Positions 11,396-22,790 of a DNA stretch of 64,000 nucleotides are shown here, in pieces. This DNA is from Plectrocnemia conspersa. Its lineage: Eukaryota; Arthropoda; Insecta; Trichoptera; Polycentropodidae. The stretch spans positions 124,001-188,000 of the forward strand of contig VTFK01000592.1 of assembly GCA_009617715.1 (NCBI GenBank), in the 5' to 3' direction. The translations under genes were made by a program, and so were the position numbers. Within the stretch, counting starts at the first letter, position 1. Each line of letters opens with the position of its first letter. The notes beneath the pieces were generated by a model that was not told the DNA's origin, did no database searches, and saw only the letters and a list, made by a program, of their open reading frames with translations.

Positions 11396-11819
11396 TGATT
11401 TTTATACATTGTTTCTAGTCATGTACATTTTCCGTAATTATTATAAGCACACCGAGCTCTTGTAGCTTTGCTTGTGTCTGAAGAATCCATACGTTTTTAA
11501 AGATCGGGTTGGATTTGGACTGGATTTCTGAATTGCAGCTGGACCAAGGTTGACATAAAGATCGGTCTACTCAGTATCGGTCGAAGGTCGGCGTTGCTCC
11601 ACTTATTAGTGGTGCGCTTCGACGAACTGTCGGTAATGGATTTAAAATAGAAGTGCTGGTGGAAGCGAATTCATCTTGATCTACTTGCTAACGTGACCGC
11701 CAAGTACAAAGATTTGGGAATGTTTTATTTATTATTATATTTGTATAACCACCAGAGTTTGAAAAGGTTAAGATTTCGCAAACCTGCATTCTACTTGCTG
11801 TGTTTATCAATGTAATACA
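11396..11819 (+). repeat. LTR-like interspersed repeat, copy 1
   Basis: About 420 bp that align end to end with 14221-14638. Shared words include TTTCTAGTCATGTACATTTT, AAGATCGGGTTGGA, CAGCTGGACCAAGGTTGAC, AAAATAGAAGTGCTGG, ACCACCAGAGTTTGAA and ACCTGCATTCTACTTGCT. A TATAA word lies at 11442. It starts about 11 bp after the right TTAA of the neighbouring MITE. TATA near the 5' side and an AATAAA site in the sister copy suggest a solo LTR, but I find no target duplication. Confidence 0.6.
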
Positions 11820-13440
11820 ATAGCCCATTAAGATGATTTAATCTAATCCTTCGGTTCTCTGGTCGCAAGTGTTAGCGGATAGTTTATTGCGGTTTTAACG
11901 CTTATTGCTTTTTATTCTCATGATCAATGTTTTTTTCTCTCTCTCCCAATAAATGCTTTATACGAAGCATTAAGTAAATTATGAAAATATTTATTGCATT
12001 TTATATTGTAGTTAAGTACAACTTTATACTTTCCGCATTTTGCGCAAGTTTACAATTAATAATATATTATAGATAATCGTTGGTTAAAAATTCACTATGT
12101 AGGTTATTTTTGACAGATTTATTATTAATTTAAAATTTATAATAAAAATATATCAATGACCTTGAATGTAAATTAGTTATTAAAAACTCTGCTTTTCAGT
12201 GAAAATTATTTTAAAATGTCAATCAGATAATCGGCTATAAAAATAATGATATAATTAGTAACATATTATATGAACAATAAAACGAAATAACTATTAAATT
12301 TTTATATTTCATGAACCGTAAAATAATTTACTAATATCTGATTTATATTATTATTTTGTAAAATGGCTTCAATATGGGCTTGAATTTAAAGCATTTGCCA
12401 AATTAAAAGTGTGTTAATAGTAATAAAATAAAAGTAATTATATTATAAATTAAATGTATTATCAGAATTCGGTAATTAATTATTGGTTTGATTCTCGGAT
12501 AAATTATTTTACTTACTAATTAAAATATGTGTGTAGAGGAATAATAAGTAAATAAAGGGAAATAAACCGAATAGACTCAGTTGGACATTCGTGAAGGGTT
12601 GTTATATTAATATTCTTTATATTAACCTTTTACGTAGATAAAGATTTATCTTATTCATATGAAAGATATACAAATATTTTGTCCAGTGAAGAGACTATAT
12701 TTTATTTATTAAAATAGTGTAATAAATATTAGTTCAAAGATGGAGAATATTATATCTAATATATTGAAATTTAAAGTAAAAGTAGTAGATATAAATTATT
12801 TAAAAATTAATTCTTTGCCAAAAGCTAATTAAATACGAATAATCAAATTTTAATTGCAACGTATCTTTTAATGACCATTTAAGTATATTGTAAAAATAAT
12901 TTAATAAAAAAAATATTACTACTAGTTGTAGCAGAAAATATGTGTACTTAATTAAGTTATCGTATAAATAATGCACGATTTATTAACGTAAAAGTTTTTA
13001 ATCAAGATTATATTTTCCCTTCTATTATACACCCTTTTTCCTCTTTGCTTAAAACTTTCCGTTCTAGAAAAACTCCATTGGCTATGAGCGTGAAAATCTT
13101 TCCTCTTTTCGACCAAAGGTCTACTTGTTTCGATATAATTTTCCAATGAAACTTTTTTAATGATATTTATTATTTATAACACGTAAAAATAACCATTTGT
13201 TCCTTTCAGATTTTTTTATTGTGGTAATTGCTCACTGCCAATTTTTAAGAGTTACGTAATATTCAATGGATCATCATACAACTTCACGACCTTCATAGGT
13301 CTTCCAAAAAAATATTATCACCCTTCCTTATTGCAATATTCATGTTAAAATCTTTCCATACCTTAATGATGGATTTGACCAGCACAGTTTGTTAGCACAT
13401 TTCGGGCTTTAGAGCATAGCAAATCTCTCACTAAAGTAAA
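11820..13440. other. AT-rich DNA, nothing recognised
   Basis: The 64-codon minus frame at 12952-13146 (MENYIETSRPLVEKR...) has no match that I know. CTTTCTCTCTCTCCC near 11935 is a short pyrimidine run only. A TCCTTTCAG acceptor-like word at 13202 is followed by T-rich DNA and no exon. Confidence 0.5.
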
Positions 13441-13790
13441 CAGTCATGTATGTTGACCCTCAGGGTTCACCGGTATTCAAACCTGTGTGCAAAAGCGCAT
13501 TAGCATGGTTCAAAAGCGCATTTGCACAGCCAGATCGGTCGGTTCTCGTCTCGCAACACTTACAACAACAAACGACCGGAGGTTGTTGTGTAAGTCTGTA
13601 AGAGACCGGTGAAAGGTGGACCATGTGTGGCTTATTATAACTTCGCAGAAATGTGCGCGGCCAGATGGCAACGACTACAACTTCTAATTTCAAAGGGTCG
13701 ATGACCATTGAATTGCATAATTCGCACATACACATCGCAGTTATATGAAAATGTTATTATTAGAAAAAAGTGTCCAAGAATCTAGAGAAA
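13440..13790. repeat. GC-normal block with two nested foldbacks
   Basis: At 13482-13529 CTGTGTGCAAAAGCGC faces GCGCATTTGCACAG; the same block holds a direct repeat of CAAAAGCGCATT. At 13536-13612 an imperfect hairpin has ACACTTACAACAACA on the left and TTGTTGTGTAAGTCT on the right, with CGGTC/GACCG outer ends and an ACCGG-rich loop. These look like a small foldback transposon or a structured non-coding element. The minus frame of 91 codons across it is not recognisable. Confidence 0.45.
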
Positions 13791-14220
13791 GCACGGTCGC
13801 TTCATTCGCTGAGCGCCTCTCTTCTATTCGTCAACATCCTAGTGACACATATTATATAATTTTATGTTAAAAATCTCGTTTTATGGTTTTCTTGTAAATT
13901 TACATACACTATTACAGCAATCGTTATTAATAGAATTTTTTATTGCACGATTTTAACAAAAGTTGTACTTTTAATCTCAAGGTAATCATGTTGCTGCGTG
14001 AGATTACTTTGGACTTTAAATGTTGTTAAATGGATATTGTTTTATTTAAATTATTATATAATGTCAAAATTAATTGAATTAAAAGGCAATGTATATAAAT
14101 GGCAAAATATTGTTTCAAAAATATTATTATAATTATTAAAATATTTTTATTAAATAAATCTATTATAATATAAAAAAAAATATTGCTGAATTCTTAATGG
14201 TTTAATTATGCGTTTCAGGG
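13791..14220. other. AT-rich spacer
   Basis: No gene, repeat or palindrome that I can support. Confidence 0.5.
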
Positions 14221-14638
14221 TGATTTTTTTATATAGTTTCTAGTCACGTACATTTTGCGTGATTATTATAAATACACCAAGCTCTCTTGCTTTATTTATG
14301 TATGAAGAATCCACTTGTTTTTAAAGATCGGGCTGGACTCGGACTGGAATTCGGAATTGTAGCTGGACCAAGGTTGACGGTTGAGTGAAGAGGGAAGCGG
14401 CTGCTTTCTCGGTCTTCTCAAGAAGGCTGTCGAAGTTAGTGGTGCGAGCTCAGATGCACTGTCACGTGTTCCAAGTAAGTTAATAAATTTAAAATAGAAG
14501 TACTGGTGTAAGCATATTCAGAATGACATGCGCTTTGATAATTTGTATTTATTAATAAAGTTGCTTAACCACCAGAATTTGAACAGATTACGATTTCACC
14601 TACCTGCATTCCACTTGCTTTGTTTGCCAATATAATCA
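14221..14638 (+). repeat. LTR-like interspersed repeat, copy 2
   Basis: Partner of 11396-11819. A TATAAATA box is at 14267-14274 and an AATAAAG polyadenylation-type signal at 14554-14560, about 290 bp apart. That order is expected of an LTR with U3, R and U5. This copy also carries GGGAAGCGGCTGCTTTC near 14392, which recurs at 17770 (+) and about 47600 (minus). It starts TG and can be read to end CA near 14638, but the flanks do not show a clear 4-6 bp duplication. Confidence 0.6.
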
Positions 14639-14639
14639 A

Positions 14640-15145
14640 GGCTGTGGAGTCCCTGGAAATTTTTTCCGACTCCTACTCCGAATTTAAAAATTTCAATAAG
14701 ATAATCTTAAAATATTAATTTTTTTTTTAATTATTTTATTTATTTATTTTCATGTAAATAACAACAAAATAGTATACTGTTTACTTGATTTTTCTATACA
14801 TATTGGAAATGTTATTGAGTTATAAATTTTTATGATAGGGTGTTAGTCAGACGATGTGTTAGCGAATTAGGTGTGAAAGTAATTAGTAAATATATACTAT
14901 TTTTAATATGACATATGTAAATATGACCAGTGTAGAAACATGACCCTGGATGGCATTCGCTTGGATTAGTGCCGTGCCATGTGTGGCTACGTGTGACCAC
15001 GTCGGCCAGTGACCGGTCGGTTGATTTGCATAATAACTTTTGTATACTTAATATTACCGACTTAAAACGCATGGCGCATGACGAACAATTAAAAAATTAT
15101 TGGTCAGGGTGGAAAGGGTTAAAAAAGAGTCGGAGTCAGTAGACT
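14640..15145. mobile_element. GAGTCGGAGTC-type interspersed element
   Basis: It begins AGGCTGTGGAGTCCCTGG, then TTTTTTCCGACTCCTACTCC, and closes with AGAGTCGGAGTCAGTAGAC. Short elements starting GGCTGTGGAGTC with GACTCC/GGAGTC palindromes are common in animal genomes; I recall them as non-autonomous DNA elements but cannot fix the superfamily here. It abuts the 3' end of the LTR-like repeat. The interior has an 80-codon minus frame without recognisable domains and an AAAGGGTTAA word at 15113. Confidence 0.4.
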
Positions 15146-15981
15146 AATTTAAGTATATGAATCTTAAGATTCATAACCATTAAAATGTGACCTTTAATTC
15201 AATATGTGCTTTTACATTTTTTTGCTTATATTTAAATTTAAGGTTGTTTCTATCGTAATCTCCGATACATGATATTAGTGGGCTAGGGTTGTTACGCGAA
15301 ATATTTTTACAATATTTTTTTATGTGAAAATGAAAATGTTCGTCTATTGTTGATATCTGTAAGCTACTATATAGTTTCTCAAAATAAGTAAAAAGGTGTA
15401 TTTCAATATATATTTGTTTTGGATGACCTGAAATTTACAAAACAATGTGGTTTTGTTGTTACTCCGCTCCGAGCAAGCATATATTTAAATAGGACTTTTA
15501 TAATAAATATAGGTCTGACAACTACGGGGTGATTACTAAGAAATGAATTACAATGTTTTTTATTATTGTTTATTAGATCACTGAAATCATAATATATCTA
15601 GTGGCAATAAAACTTTATTATACAAACGAATTTTTCAACATAATTTACAAAGTTCGGTAAGTGCTAATTAAACACATCGCCCCATAACTATCTCGCGTTG
15701 CGTTTTGGTAAAAATTCGATATCTTTCAGTAAACATATTTTTTTCGTATATGTATATATGCTTTCAGAGTATTTTGAATTTTGATAATTTGAAATTATCC
15801 CTAATATTCCTAATGTTTTATATCATATTAGTTACGACCTTGTTAGGTTTTAATTAAATAATATTCATTTATGTATTTCAATTTTTCAATAGCATGATGC
15901 TATTTTAATTTATATAAAGGTTTTATATATTCAGGTTCAGTTTCGTAACAGGGACCAGATTTAAGGCTCTATTTTTTACGC
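15146..15981. other. AT-rich DNA, nothing recognised
   Basis: No frames above 60 codons and no clear repeat. Confidence 0.5.
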
Positions 15982-16270
15982 CAGCGGTCCCCAAACTTTC
16001 TCTTTGCTGAACCCCCATACTTCGAAAACAACCGACCACTTTGTACGAAACATTGTAAAACATTCTGACCGACGTTATGCCATTAGTCTCCAGTACCGCA
16101 AAAGCCACTTTGCTTTTCGGTGTATACCTTCCCTTCGGGTGTGCCACGTGGCACGAACAGCCACCCCATGGCTGTGGAGACACCTCGTTAACCTTTTATC
16201 TACGTTTTAGAGCTTGGCAAGGTTCAACCGCCAGAGGGCAATGCGCTTTCAATGAAAATTACGTATTCGA
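15982..16270 (+). mobile_element. hAT-like transposon end and flank
   Basis: CAGCGGTCCCCAAACTTTCT followed by CTGAACCCCCA matches the CAG-x-GGTYCCCAAACTTT terminal repeat typical of Charlie/Tip100-like hAT elements. I do not find the opposite end or an 8-bp duplication, so this is a fragment. The GC-richer interior to 16270 has overlapping frames of 65-86 codons on both strands with no transposase motif. The GTGCCACGTGGCAC at 16141 is a perfect 14-bp palindrome containing an E-box (CACGTG). Confidence 0.5.
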
Positions 16271-16602
16271 TTGAAAATCCGATGGCAATAAAGTTTTTAT
16301 TAGCGAGCGATTCGCAAATTTAGTTTAGTAGCAAATATCAAACAAAGTTCGACTTCTTAACTTAGGTATTAAATGTGTGGCTGATATAAGAAGAAGCATT
16401 GAAACTTTTCTTGAGAAAATGGCTTTTACATGGATAATATATTTTATGATAGTAGCTTTGAATGCAATAAAAACTATTATCTTATGTAGATTTATTCATA
16501 TTAAAACTGTCTCTTTTTGGAGAAACATATGATTTGATTAATATATATAAAAAAAATAGTAGTAGTAGTAATGTAAATTTTATGTTGTAATATGACAAGC
16601 AT

Positions 16603-16620
16603 TAGCCCAATGCGTTACAA
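16603..16620 (-). repeat. 18-bp core of a dispersed repeat, copy 1
   Basis: TAGCCCAATGCGTTACAA here is the exact reverse complement of 42148-42165 and differs by one base from 53185-53202. Similarity to the 42.1 kb copy extends outward (GACAAGCATTAGCCC versus GGGCTAGCACATGTC). The surrounding 16271-17029 is AT-rich; its 76-codon plus frame at 16734-16964 is low complexity. Confidence 0.5.
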
Positions 16621-17029
16621 GTAGTGAAACACCAGACTTTAAATAATGTTTATAAATGCACAACCTAGCACAACTTTATTTGAATTATTCACACTAACTT
16701 AATCGAAAAACATTTTCTATTGCTTTTTTTTGTTTGGTGAATGCTTTCGTTGTCAAACCATACTTTTTCGGGATTTTTCCTGCTAATTTCTGCAATAATC
16801 TTTCAAGAAAGTTGCAAAAAATATTTGAGTGCACAATTATCTCATGCCATAACATCCTTCACAGCTGCTTCAAAAGAAGCTTTATAAACTGTGAGTGCAA
16901 TAAAATGATATTATTGAAAAAATTTTCAATTAAAACGAAAAAGGTTATGAAAAACCTGTATTAAAACATCAATGGCTATTGAGTTAAAATAAGCACAATA
17001 CTAATTGCTATTTAATTACATTGGTCACA

Positions 17030-17400
17030 CAATCGACTCTAGTATAAAATTAATTTTAAACTTTACGTAGCCATGTAAGCGTCGATTAGCCGCATGTAAT
17101 ACAGAGCGTGACGTTTTTTATTGTACGTTAAAATTAATACGGTTTATTTATGAGTACCCAACACCCAAGCGAAAATTTACGTTATGAGTCTTTGATTAAA
17201 AAGTTTTTCATTTTTATAATCGCAACGATAAGGCAATTTAATTGGTCAATCTCGGACCGGGGCGAATTTGTGCATAACGGCTGGCGTGCTACCGACGGTC
17301 AATATTTAGCGTAAATTGGTTTACGTTAACGTGTACGTGGTGTTTAGTAGCGATGTGGCGTGATTAAGATCCCCAAGGGCTTCCAGATCTCTGTCTAGAT
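17030..17400. promoter_or_regulatory. High-complexity island, candidate conserved non-coding element
   Basis: CpG-containing, non-repetitive sequence: TCGGACCGGGGCGAATTT, GGCTGGCGTGCTACCGACGG and a near-palindrome CGTAAATTGGTTTACG at 17310. There is no open frame. Possible enhancer. Confidence 0.3.
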
Positions 17401-17649
17401 ATAAAGCATACACACATACATACAAACAATTATGAAAATTTACATATTAAGTTTCTAGGGACCTTGGGATAGTGTTTATTGTGGCCCCCAAAATAATCTA
17501 CAAATAAAATTTCACCCATTTAAAAAATAAGATTAAATTAATTATAATAAATAGTTATTTTTGGTGAAAAAAAACAACATAACTTGAATTAATTATCTTA
17601 CTTAAGTATAGTGAAAATATGACACGACCTTCGTGTTAAGGGGTTTATT

Positions 17650-17850
17650 TTTTGTTAGGACAAAGCTTGTTATTAAATAATGAATTGTATAGTGTGCTTA
17701 TGTTGTCCGTGGATGCGTCCGTAGTCTGCAGGCGTTTCCGGTGCGAGTTCAACTCTAGATCGAGTTGGACAGTAGATGCGAAGAGAGAAGCAGCAGCTTC
17801 TGTGCTCTTTGCTAGTCTAAAATTGAGTCGGTCTCCTCTTGGTTGTAGTC
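17650..17850 (+). repeat. Partial copy of the AAGCGGCTGCTT repeat family
   Basis: GCGAAGAGAGAAGCAGCAGC and TTCTGTGCTC match the LTR-like repeat at 14385 and its minus-strand relative at 47575-47720. It runs directly into the RT fragment that follows. A 114-codon plus frame (17652-17996) spans both repeat and RT and is not one protein. Confidence 0.4.
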
Positions 17851-17854
17851 CAAG

Positions 17855-18345
17855 TTGGGGAAATCTTGACTTTGCTATAAGAAACGCATTTCACTTTGAC
17901 GATCCGTCAGTTATTTGCTTCTTTTATAACACAGATTTTTTAATCGAAATATGTAACTTAGAATTCCCAAATAATCCAATACCCCCTCTCAATTGAAAAG
18001 GTACAGAAAAGGTTCTTGAGATACACTTATAGATGATATTTGGTTTTAATCCGCTCTTGTATCCAGCGTCTTTTTTTTGCGAGCATTAAGATACGATTTG
18101 CTTAGTTCTTGCATACAATTAAATGTCGCTAAGCATTTCTTTGAACTGCTGAAAATTGCTATTAACAATTAAACCATTCTCGCAGGATCAGTTTTGGGCT
18201 CTGGCACGTCTTCGAAAATCACTATCCTTGTTAGAGTCAGGACGTCCACACTAGCCAACTCGTCGCATTGATACGCTGGCATTGTATATGTTTAATGTCA
18301 GCTACGAGGAGCTGGTTCAGCTCGCATCATTTAATTTTAATATTT
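17855..18345 (+). mobile_element. Jockey-like non-LTR reverse transcriptase, C-terminal fragment
   Basis: With one frameshift the plus strand gives FDDPSVICFFYNT, then LSIEKVQKRFLRYTY from about 17990, then FGFNPLLYPASFFLRALRY and LNVAKHFFELLKIAINN. The order matches the thumb-side C-terminal region of Jockey-type RTs: D-x-V-x-x-LY, IE-x-VQ-x-RFLRY, then the RR-x-x-L-x-x-L-x-F-x-x-LL block. It is broken by stops at the 'NN*TILAG' position and later. The catalytic YADD region is absent, consistent with 5' truncation. The tail after 18345 is AT-rich as expected for a LINE 3' end. Confidence 0.75.
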
Positions 18346-19334
18346 TATATTCTTTTTTGTAAATTATTTTAATTCTTACTTAAGTATATTATATTTTTGT
18401 GTGTATTATAATAACACTATGTATTATTTTTTGACTGTTGTGACCCATTGGGGTAACCTTTTAGGTCACAACGGTCTTAATTTAATTTAAATGAATATAT
18501 GTGATGCCTTGTACTCTAAAGGGGGTTTTTAATTGTAAGTGCCAGTAGAGAAGTGTTCGAAAAAAGGTCCTTAAATGAAGTATCTGAGGGGAAATGATTA
18601 ATGGTTGCATACATTTCTATATCCATGTATGCATGGTCCATTCTTGAAACATTTTGTTTTATGCAATTTTTTAATGGGACGACCGATTAAGAAAATGTGG
18701 CGCGTTTTTTTTAATAAAATTGCCGTTGGCTGATTTTCGGTTTTCCGTTTTTTTAGGTGACAGATTTAATCCTTTCTAATTAATATGGCATATTATGTGA
18801 CTTAAGGTTTCCCATAAAGGCATTCTACCAATTCCCATTCGTAATTTATTTTTATCGTAGCGGGTTCTTAGATCACCAAAGCAAAAATAAAGCCACCGGC
18901 CGGTTGGAGTAATAGAAAATCGCAAAAAACTTGATGTTCACTTAAATACGTTCGATGTTCCGAGAAAGTATGCATATTTTCAAACATTTGGCACGAACAC
19001 CTTTGGAAAGATTTCCCATCTGAGTGTCGAAAAAAATATTTAATTAATGGCATTATGCGCTTTTTTTTTTGTTAAATATCATTTGAAGGAGGCACGTGGG
19101 GGCATTATAAAATTTAATATGGGTTTTATATTTTAATATATATTTTAAAAATGGGTTTCATAAAATTTCTCGAGAAATGAGAATTATCGATTTAACATTT
19201 TTCTGGAGAAATATTCTCGAAATAAAACAATAAGTATTATTGTATAATATAATTATGATATTAAATTATAATTATTATTTAATATCAGAATTATTTATTT
19301 AATAATACCAAAACGCAATATAAATTGAAAAACA
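18346..19334. other. AT-rich DNA with a short palindromic patch
   Basis: TGTGACCCATTGGGGTAACC faces GGTCACAACGG at 18440-18475, an imperfect inverted repeat. TTTCTCGAGAAA at 19166 is a perfect 12-bp palindrome; the longer word TCTCATTTCTCGAG recurs inverted at 53333. No gene is seen; the 61-codon minus frame at 18868-19053 is not recognised. Confidence 0.45.
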
Positions 19335-19405
19335 CTAAAGTTCATATGAGATTCGAACCCAGATCTTTTTGGTGTTAATAACCGATTATACCAGTTTTTT
19401 GTGTA
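19335..19405 (-). mobile_element. tRNA-derived SINE, diverged copy B
   Basis: Minus strand: GGTATAATCGGTTATTAAC, then GATCTGGGTTCGAATCTCAT. The B box GGTTCGAATC is intact here, the best in the family. The middle differs from the other copies, so it may be a sister subfamily. Confidence 0.6.
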
Positions 19406-20570
19406 TAGATACGGATTTTCACGGTAAAAAAAATATGCAAAAATATTAACTATAATTTGCTTTTGCTATCATGTGTATTTTTATTGAGCTACTTTTAGAC
19501 CGAAAGATATAAACTGATTAATAAAGATTACGAAACAATATTTTTGTCACAAAAATAACATGATTTTATTTACATGTAAAATTAAAAGTAGCATTTTAGC
19601 TGTGGCATTTTTTTCATTATTATATGATTTAAATTGTATTTATATACCATAATATAATATATTTTCAAGATAATTTTAGCTCATTCAAAGCTTAGTTTTA
19701 CAACTTTTTTTTTTTTTTGGATAAAATAACTACAAAAAATAAAAGATTTTTACAAAAAGTAGTAAGATTGTAAGTTTTGCCTACAAATAATTTTTTGTTA
19801 CAGTTGTTTTCTTTTTATTTAATATTTTTTACAATTAGGCTTTGCCATGTACATATATAAAACATTTGCTCATTTTTGCTTATAAAAAATAATTAATATG
19901 ATTAATATGTAAAATTATTCACTAAATTCTAGCATAAGCTCTCACCTATTTTATATGTAATAGTAATTTATATTATTTCTGTTAACTTAATAATCTTAAT
20001 TGTGGTGATATGAAAAACCTAAAATGACGTTCATAAGCAAAAAGTATTTAATAATAAATAACTAATAAATATTTTTTAATTTAATAGTATTTAATAGTCA
20101 AATTATTGATTTTTTGCACTAATTGGTTAAATAAATTAAAGTCGGTAAAAACCGAGAAAGTTATTACGAATATGTTCGAATGTTCGAATACTTTATCCAT
20201 TTTTGATTTAATATTCGAATAGTAAAAACTACGAATAATCTATTTTAATCGATTTACTGCACTTCATTGTAACATTTAATGCAAATTAAAATTAGTTCAG
20301 ACGAGCGTGATAAAATGCGTCGTTAATAGTGAGTCGCGATTACGTCCCTGATTCTTGACCGACTGTATGACATGTTGCTAATTGTGCTGTTGTGATAAAA
20401 ATAACCTTTAACATGTATTTTTGCCACACAAATTCATAATCGTAAATGATATTTAGAATATCTTATACTTTAATCGGTTTTATCATTTTTTTTGTTAATA
20501 AAAAACTTTCGTATTGAAATAAAAATAATACGATAATAAAAATATTTCTACTAGCACTGAAAATAAAAAT
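19406..20570. other. AT-rich DNA, nothing recognised
   Basis: Short repeats of GTTCGAATAT-type words near 20170-20230 only (AATATGTTCGAATGTTCGAA). No frame of interest. Confidence 0.5.
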
Positions 20571-21250
20571 AAGGATATTGATATTTTAAAATTTGATTAT
20601 TTGTTTCTTGTTATTGAATATGTACATTTTTAAGCTGACTTCTTAGTTTTTAAATAGGTTTCTTATTTTTTTTAAACAATTAGATGTATTAGGTATAAGG
20701 ATATTGATATTTTAATTTTTTTTATTTGTTTCTTGTTAATGAATATGTCCATTTTAAAACTGCTATTATTAAAATGGTATTTATGTCGAAATTAATATAA
20801 AATTAGTATAATCATATATGTAGATAAAAATTTTTTTAAAGATAAAAAACTGCTAATTAAAGAATTGCTGCATATAGTGTCATCTCACAAATAATTGTAA
20901 AAATGATAAAATATAGAATTTTTTGCTGCTATGTGCAATATATCAAATACAATAACAACAGCGATAACATTACTACAATGATAAAAATAAAATTCAATAC
21001 AAAATTCTTTAATTTTTAAAAGGCCCAAAGCAATGGGATAAATGCAATAAATGAAAATTTGGTATATTCATAAAACTGCTATTATTAAAATAGTATTTAT
21101 GTTGAAATTAATATAAAATTAGTATAATCTTATATGTAGATAAAAAAATGTTAAAAGATAAATTGCTGCATATAGTGATGTCTGGTATATTGTGCTTGAT
21201 ATTTTTTTTCATCAAATAATTGTAATAAAATGATAAAATATAGAATGGTG
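20571..21250 (+). repeat. Local direct duplications
   Basis: Two nested direct repeats can be read. AAGGATATTGATATTTTAA with TTATTTGTTTCTTGTTA recurs after about 127 bp (20571 and 20698). AAAACTGCTATTATTAAAAT with TAAAATTAGTATAATC recurs after 316 bp (20756 and 21072). The second pair is similar over about 150 bp, including TTGCTGCATATAGTG. The duplications predate several indels. Confidence 0.7.
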
Positions 21251-21399
21251 TTATTTATATACAGCCTTTTGCCTTTTGCTTTCTACAAGCGTCTTCCTTC
21301 TAACAACGGTGATAACTTTTAAACATTACCTACAAAAATTTTGTTATACATAATATGCATATTATGCTGCTAAGTATATTGATTCCAATTGATTAATTG

Positions 21400-21880
21400 C
21401 ATCAGATTGACAAATCGCACAACACACCCAAGATTTCCTACAACACTCTATCAATCAGACTGTTAATCAGCGGATTGTCGCTCGTACAGGACGTGTTTGA
21501 AGATAACCAGCGCTTCTTAATCTAACGAGGAGATTCTCAAGCTAAACCTCGACCCGCATAAGGGTAGTTTTTGCGGCTTGCTTAATCCAAAGCTTCGATT
21601 CCGGAGCGCATCAGATTAACCTGAATTTAACCTAGCCTGAGCGGAAAAACCGGCTTAAGGGGTGAATCGTATCTGTTTACGAGAGGCTCGCGTGTTAGAG
21701 GGCGTGGAAATTTACGGGAACAAGGTTAATAGTATCAAGGTTGGATATTTTAATGAGTGGCGTGACGCCACATGACCGTTTAGAGTCTTAACAGACCCCA
21801 AAGTGTGGCGGACAACGGGGGTGTTATGCGGATTGCGTAATGGGGCGGTTTAAAGTATTTGGTTTGAATCTAATCGTCGA
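21400..21880. promoter_or_regulatory. Large high-complexity island, candidate conserved non-coding element
   Basis: Nearly 500 bp of GC-normal, non-repetitive sequence with many CpGs: CGACCCGCATAAGGGTAG, CCGGAGCGCATCAGATTAAC, GGAAAAACCGGCTTAAGGGG and GTGGCGTGACGCCACATGAC. GTGGCGTGACGCCAC at 21758 is a near-perfect palindrome. No open frame of length. This is one of the strongest islands in the window by composition. Confidence 0.35.
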
Positions 21881-22696
21881 TTAGATATGTATGCGATTAT
21901 GTGCTAAATAATGATCTTGATAAAATATTTTATTTTGAAAGAAAAATCATAAAAATGAATGCTTCTAGAATACAAAATGGAAATAGTTTCTTTGTTATAA
22001 AATGTTTTATTAACCCATAAACGAATATCTACTCGTAAGTACATTTTATTAACTGTAAAAAGAACTTTTATAGATCAGATATGCGCTTTTAATAAAATTA
22101 AATTTTTTGAGGTTAATAAGGCTATAAAATATTACTTTTTAATAGCTTAAAAATATAAATTTAATTAAACTAATATTTATATATATTTATATAAAAAGTG
22201 GGTTAAATATAAAAGTTAAAACTTTTAAATTGAATATATTTTATAGTTATAAAAAAATAGCGTTCATTTTATTGTATATCTTATACATTTTAGAAATGAT
22301 TAATTACGGCTAATATAAAATATCTAGCATACCAGTGGTATAAATAAATGGGTGACAAATAATTGAAATACTTTTAAATCCTATATGGACCACTGTGTGA
22401 TTTAATTTCTAACGTGTCTGAGAGATCAAAATTAAAATATTAAGGTTTTCCTTGATTTTCCTTATCTCACAGAAGAATAATTAAAATCATGATGCTGTAA
22501 TAATAGCATCGGTTAGCATAACAATACCTGATCTTAATGCATTATGCATAGATAAATTCTACCATATTTTTCAGTTAAAGAGAGGTATATAAATATATAT
22601 GTAGATTATAATTTTTCATTTTTCGCGGAGAAAATTGTCGATAACGAATGTTGCTATTTTAAATTTTTCATATTTCGAGCAAGATAAATATTTTTG
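21881..22696. other. AT-rich DNA, nothing recognised
   Basis: No long frame, no clear inverted repeat. Confidence 0.5.
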
Positions 22697-22790
22697 GATT
22701 ATTGAAAAAAACAATAATTTTTTAGCGTAATTTTGTTAAAAGTCCCCATACATTTTTGCAATCTGCCGTTCCCCACACGGAGCGATTATT
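22697..22790 (+). repeat. Dispersed repeat with CATACATTTTTGCAATCTGCC, copy 1
   Basis: TTTAGCGTAATTTTGTTAAA, then CCCATACATTTTTGCAATCT here corresponds to the minus strand of 53595-53700, which reads AGCGTAACTCTGTGAAAACC, then CCATACATTTTTACAATCTG. Similarity covers about 80 bp. Element type is unknown. Confidence 0.6.

Noticed and set aside
17652..17996. 114-codon plus ORF as one gene
   Set aside because: It joins an interspersed repeat to a piece of reverse transcriptase and ends exactly where the RT continues in another frame.
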